A stretch of 64,000 nucleotides of DNA from Epiperipatus broadwayi (lineage: Eukaryota; Onychophora; Udeonychophora; Euonychophora; Peripatidae), in contig JAQFVV010012420.1 in assembly GCA_028023455.1 (NCBI GenBank), positions 3,472,001 to 3,536,000 of the forward strand. Reading direction: 5' to 3'. Positions 63,355 through 64,000 of this stretch are shown here, one piece after another (within the stretch, counting starts at the first letter, position 1; each line of letters starts with the position of its first letter). The notes under the pieces were generated by a model that did no database searches, was not told the DNA's origin, and saw only the letters and a program-made list of their open reading frames with translations. The translations under genes were made by a program, and so were the position numbers.

Positions 63355-63540
63355 TCAAAAAAAAAAAGTTTCTTCAAAAACAATAAAAAAGACTGGGGGG
63401 GGGGGGGGGTTTCTTAAAAAAAAAAAAAAAAAGACCCGAAAAAAAAAAAAAATTTTTTTTTTTAAAAAAAAAACAAAATTTTTTAACCCCCCCCCCCCAA
63501 AAAAAAAAAAAAAAAAAACAATTTTTTTATTTTTAAGAAA
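63355..63540. repeat. Homopolymer-only tract (A, T, G, C runs)
   Basis: Nearly all bases belong to runs of A, T, G or C up to about 20 long (G13, C14, several A14-A20). This is unlike any other stretch in the window and may be an assembly or consensus artefact. An open frame across it is meaningless. Confidence 0.9.
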
Positions 63541-63589
63541 TATACATAAAACCGATTAAAAACAAAAAAAAAATAAAGCAAATCCAAAA

Positions 63590-63852
63590 ATTAAAAACAT
63601 AAATCAACGAAATACAAACAGCCCTGTAACGTTATATCTATTTGTTTTTCACTAGCAAAAGTTCCATCGAGCGATATGGATGATTAGACGATGTATTACC
63701 CATTATGTAGAGTGATATGGATGATTAGATGATGTATTACCCATTAAAAACATAAATCAACAAATAAAAACAGCCCAGTAACGTTATATCTATTTGTTTT
63801 TCACTAGCAACAGCGCCATCGAGCGGTATGGATGATTAGACGATGTATTACC
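63590..63852 (+). repeat. Duplicated right end of the 3.5-kb element
   Basis: The terminal segment (AAAAACATAAATCAAC..., CAGCCCNGTAACGTTATATC, TTTTTCACTAGCAA, ATGGATGATTAGACGATGTA) occurs twice, at about 63590-63702 and 63747-63852. Between the copies is an additional partial copy of the terminus (63712-63746). So three terminus-like ends lie in tandem, and only the outermost abuts the 8-bp target duplication. Confidence 0.85.
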
Positions 63853-64000
63853 ATATTGATTATAAGTTTTGTTGACATCTGTATGATATAATATGTAAAC
63901 CTATTTATTGGAATATCTAAGTCCAAAAATGTTTCTATAATAATTTATATTATCATCATTACATATATAGATTAAATTGTAATTTATTTACAGACTTGTT

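Larger units (their letters stand above)
60310..63852. mobile_element. 3.5-kb DNA transposon, unknown superfamily, 8-bp TSD
   Basis: The left end is GGTAATACATCGTCTGATCA. The right end, reverse complemented, is GGTAATACATCGTCTAATCA, and the match continues to about 45 bp with a few mismatches (through CGATGGC and CTGTT). The flanks are identical: ATATTGAT at 60302-60309 and at 63853-63860, an exact 8-bp target duplication. TIRs starting GG with an 8-bp TSD do not fit the usual hAT end (CAGGG). Mutator-like, Merlin, P or Zisupton relatives are possible. The interior is compositionally richer than the intron, with a GC-rich part at 61440-61830. Open frames stay below about 90 codons, so no transposase is recognised and the element is decayed or non-autonomous. 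Confidence 0.85.
26154..64000 (+). other. CABIN1 intron, at least 37.8 kb (runs off the window)
   Basis: From the GTAAGT donor at 26154 to the end of the window I found no sequence coding the next CABIN1 block and no other host gene. The simplest reading is one very long intron filled with transposons. Alternatives are that the next exon has diverged beyond recognition or that the assembly misjoins here. Confidence 0.6.

Noticed and set aside
63287-63559. 90-codon open frame with long Lys and Pro runs
   Set aside because: It is a translation of homopolymer runs, likely an artefact.
26154-64000. Further CABIN1 exons after 26153
   Set aside because: The next conserved block of the protein was looked for on the plus strand and not seen with usable splice sites.

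Overview
The window looks like nuclear DNA of an invertebrate animal. It is strongly AT-rich, has spliced exons with GT/AG borders, and is full of animal-type transposable elements (mariner, hAT, Penelope, LINE, LTR retrotransposon). The host group is not settled by the sequence. An AT-rich arthropod such as an arachnid fits, but other AT-rich invertebrates cannot be excluded.

Only one host gene is recognisable: the plus-strand gene for calcineurin-binding protein cabin-1 (CABIN1), a subunit of the HIRA histone H3.3 chaperone complex. Four consecutive internal exons are present (3540-3685, 3788-5681, 5760-5873, 25990-26153). All splice phases agree and together they give about 772 codons. The 5' and 3' parts of the gene lie outside the window. 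The first two introns are tiny (102 and 78 bp), the third is 20.1 kb, and the fourth runs at least 37.8 kb to the window end. So almost everything else here is intronic.

The introns are a layered record of transposons. At 8.5-9.1 kb is a non-autonomous hAT element. At 11.2-13.0 and 21.2-24.5 kb are two copies of a 1.7-kb repeat. The second copy is split by a 1.1-kb hAT-like element with an 8-bp target duplication, and the first copy shows the empty site. At 13.4-15.9 kb is a minus-strand LTR retrotransposon relic (LTR plus gag). At 18.2-19.5 kb two minisatellite arrays abut a near-perfect 443-bp foldback element. Past the last exon come a foldback MITE family (27.7-28.7 kb), a broken mariner (30.1-31.4 kb), a TA-flanked terminal-inverted-repeat element (41.4-42.5 kb), a 3-kb head-to-head Penelope palindrome (43.0-46.1 kb), a LINE relic (50.4-51.6 kb) and a second LTR copy (54.8-55.3 kb). 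At 60.3-63.9 kb is a 3.5-kb transposon of unassigned superfamily with an exact 8-bp target duplication.

No tRNA, rRNA, CRISPR array, operon or bacterial gene was seen. The best candidates for something undescribed are the 3.5-kb element, the Penelope palindrome and the foldback element. Element borders come from reading terminal repeats and target duplications by eye. Names above the superfamily level are inference.
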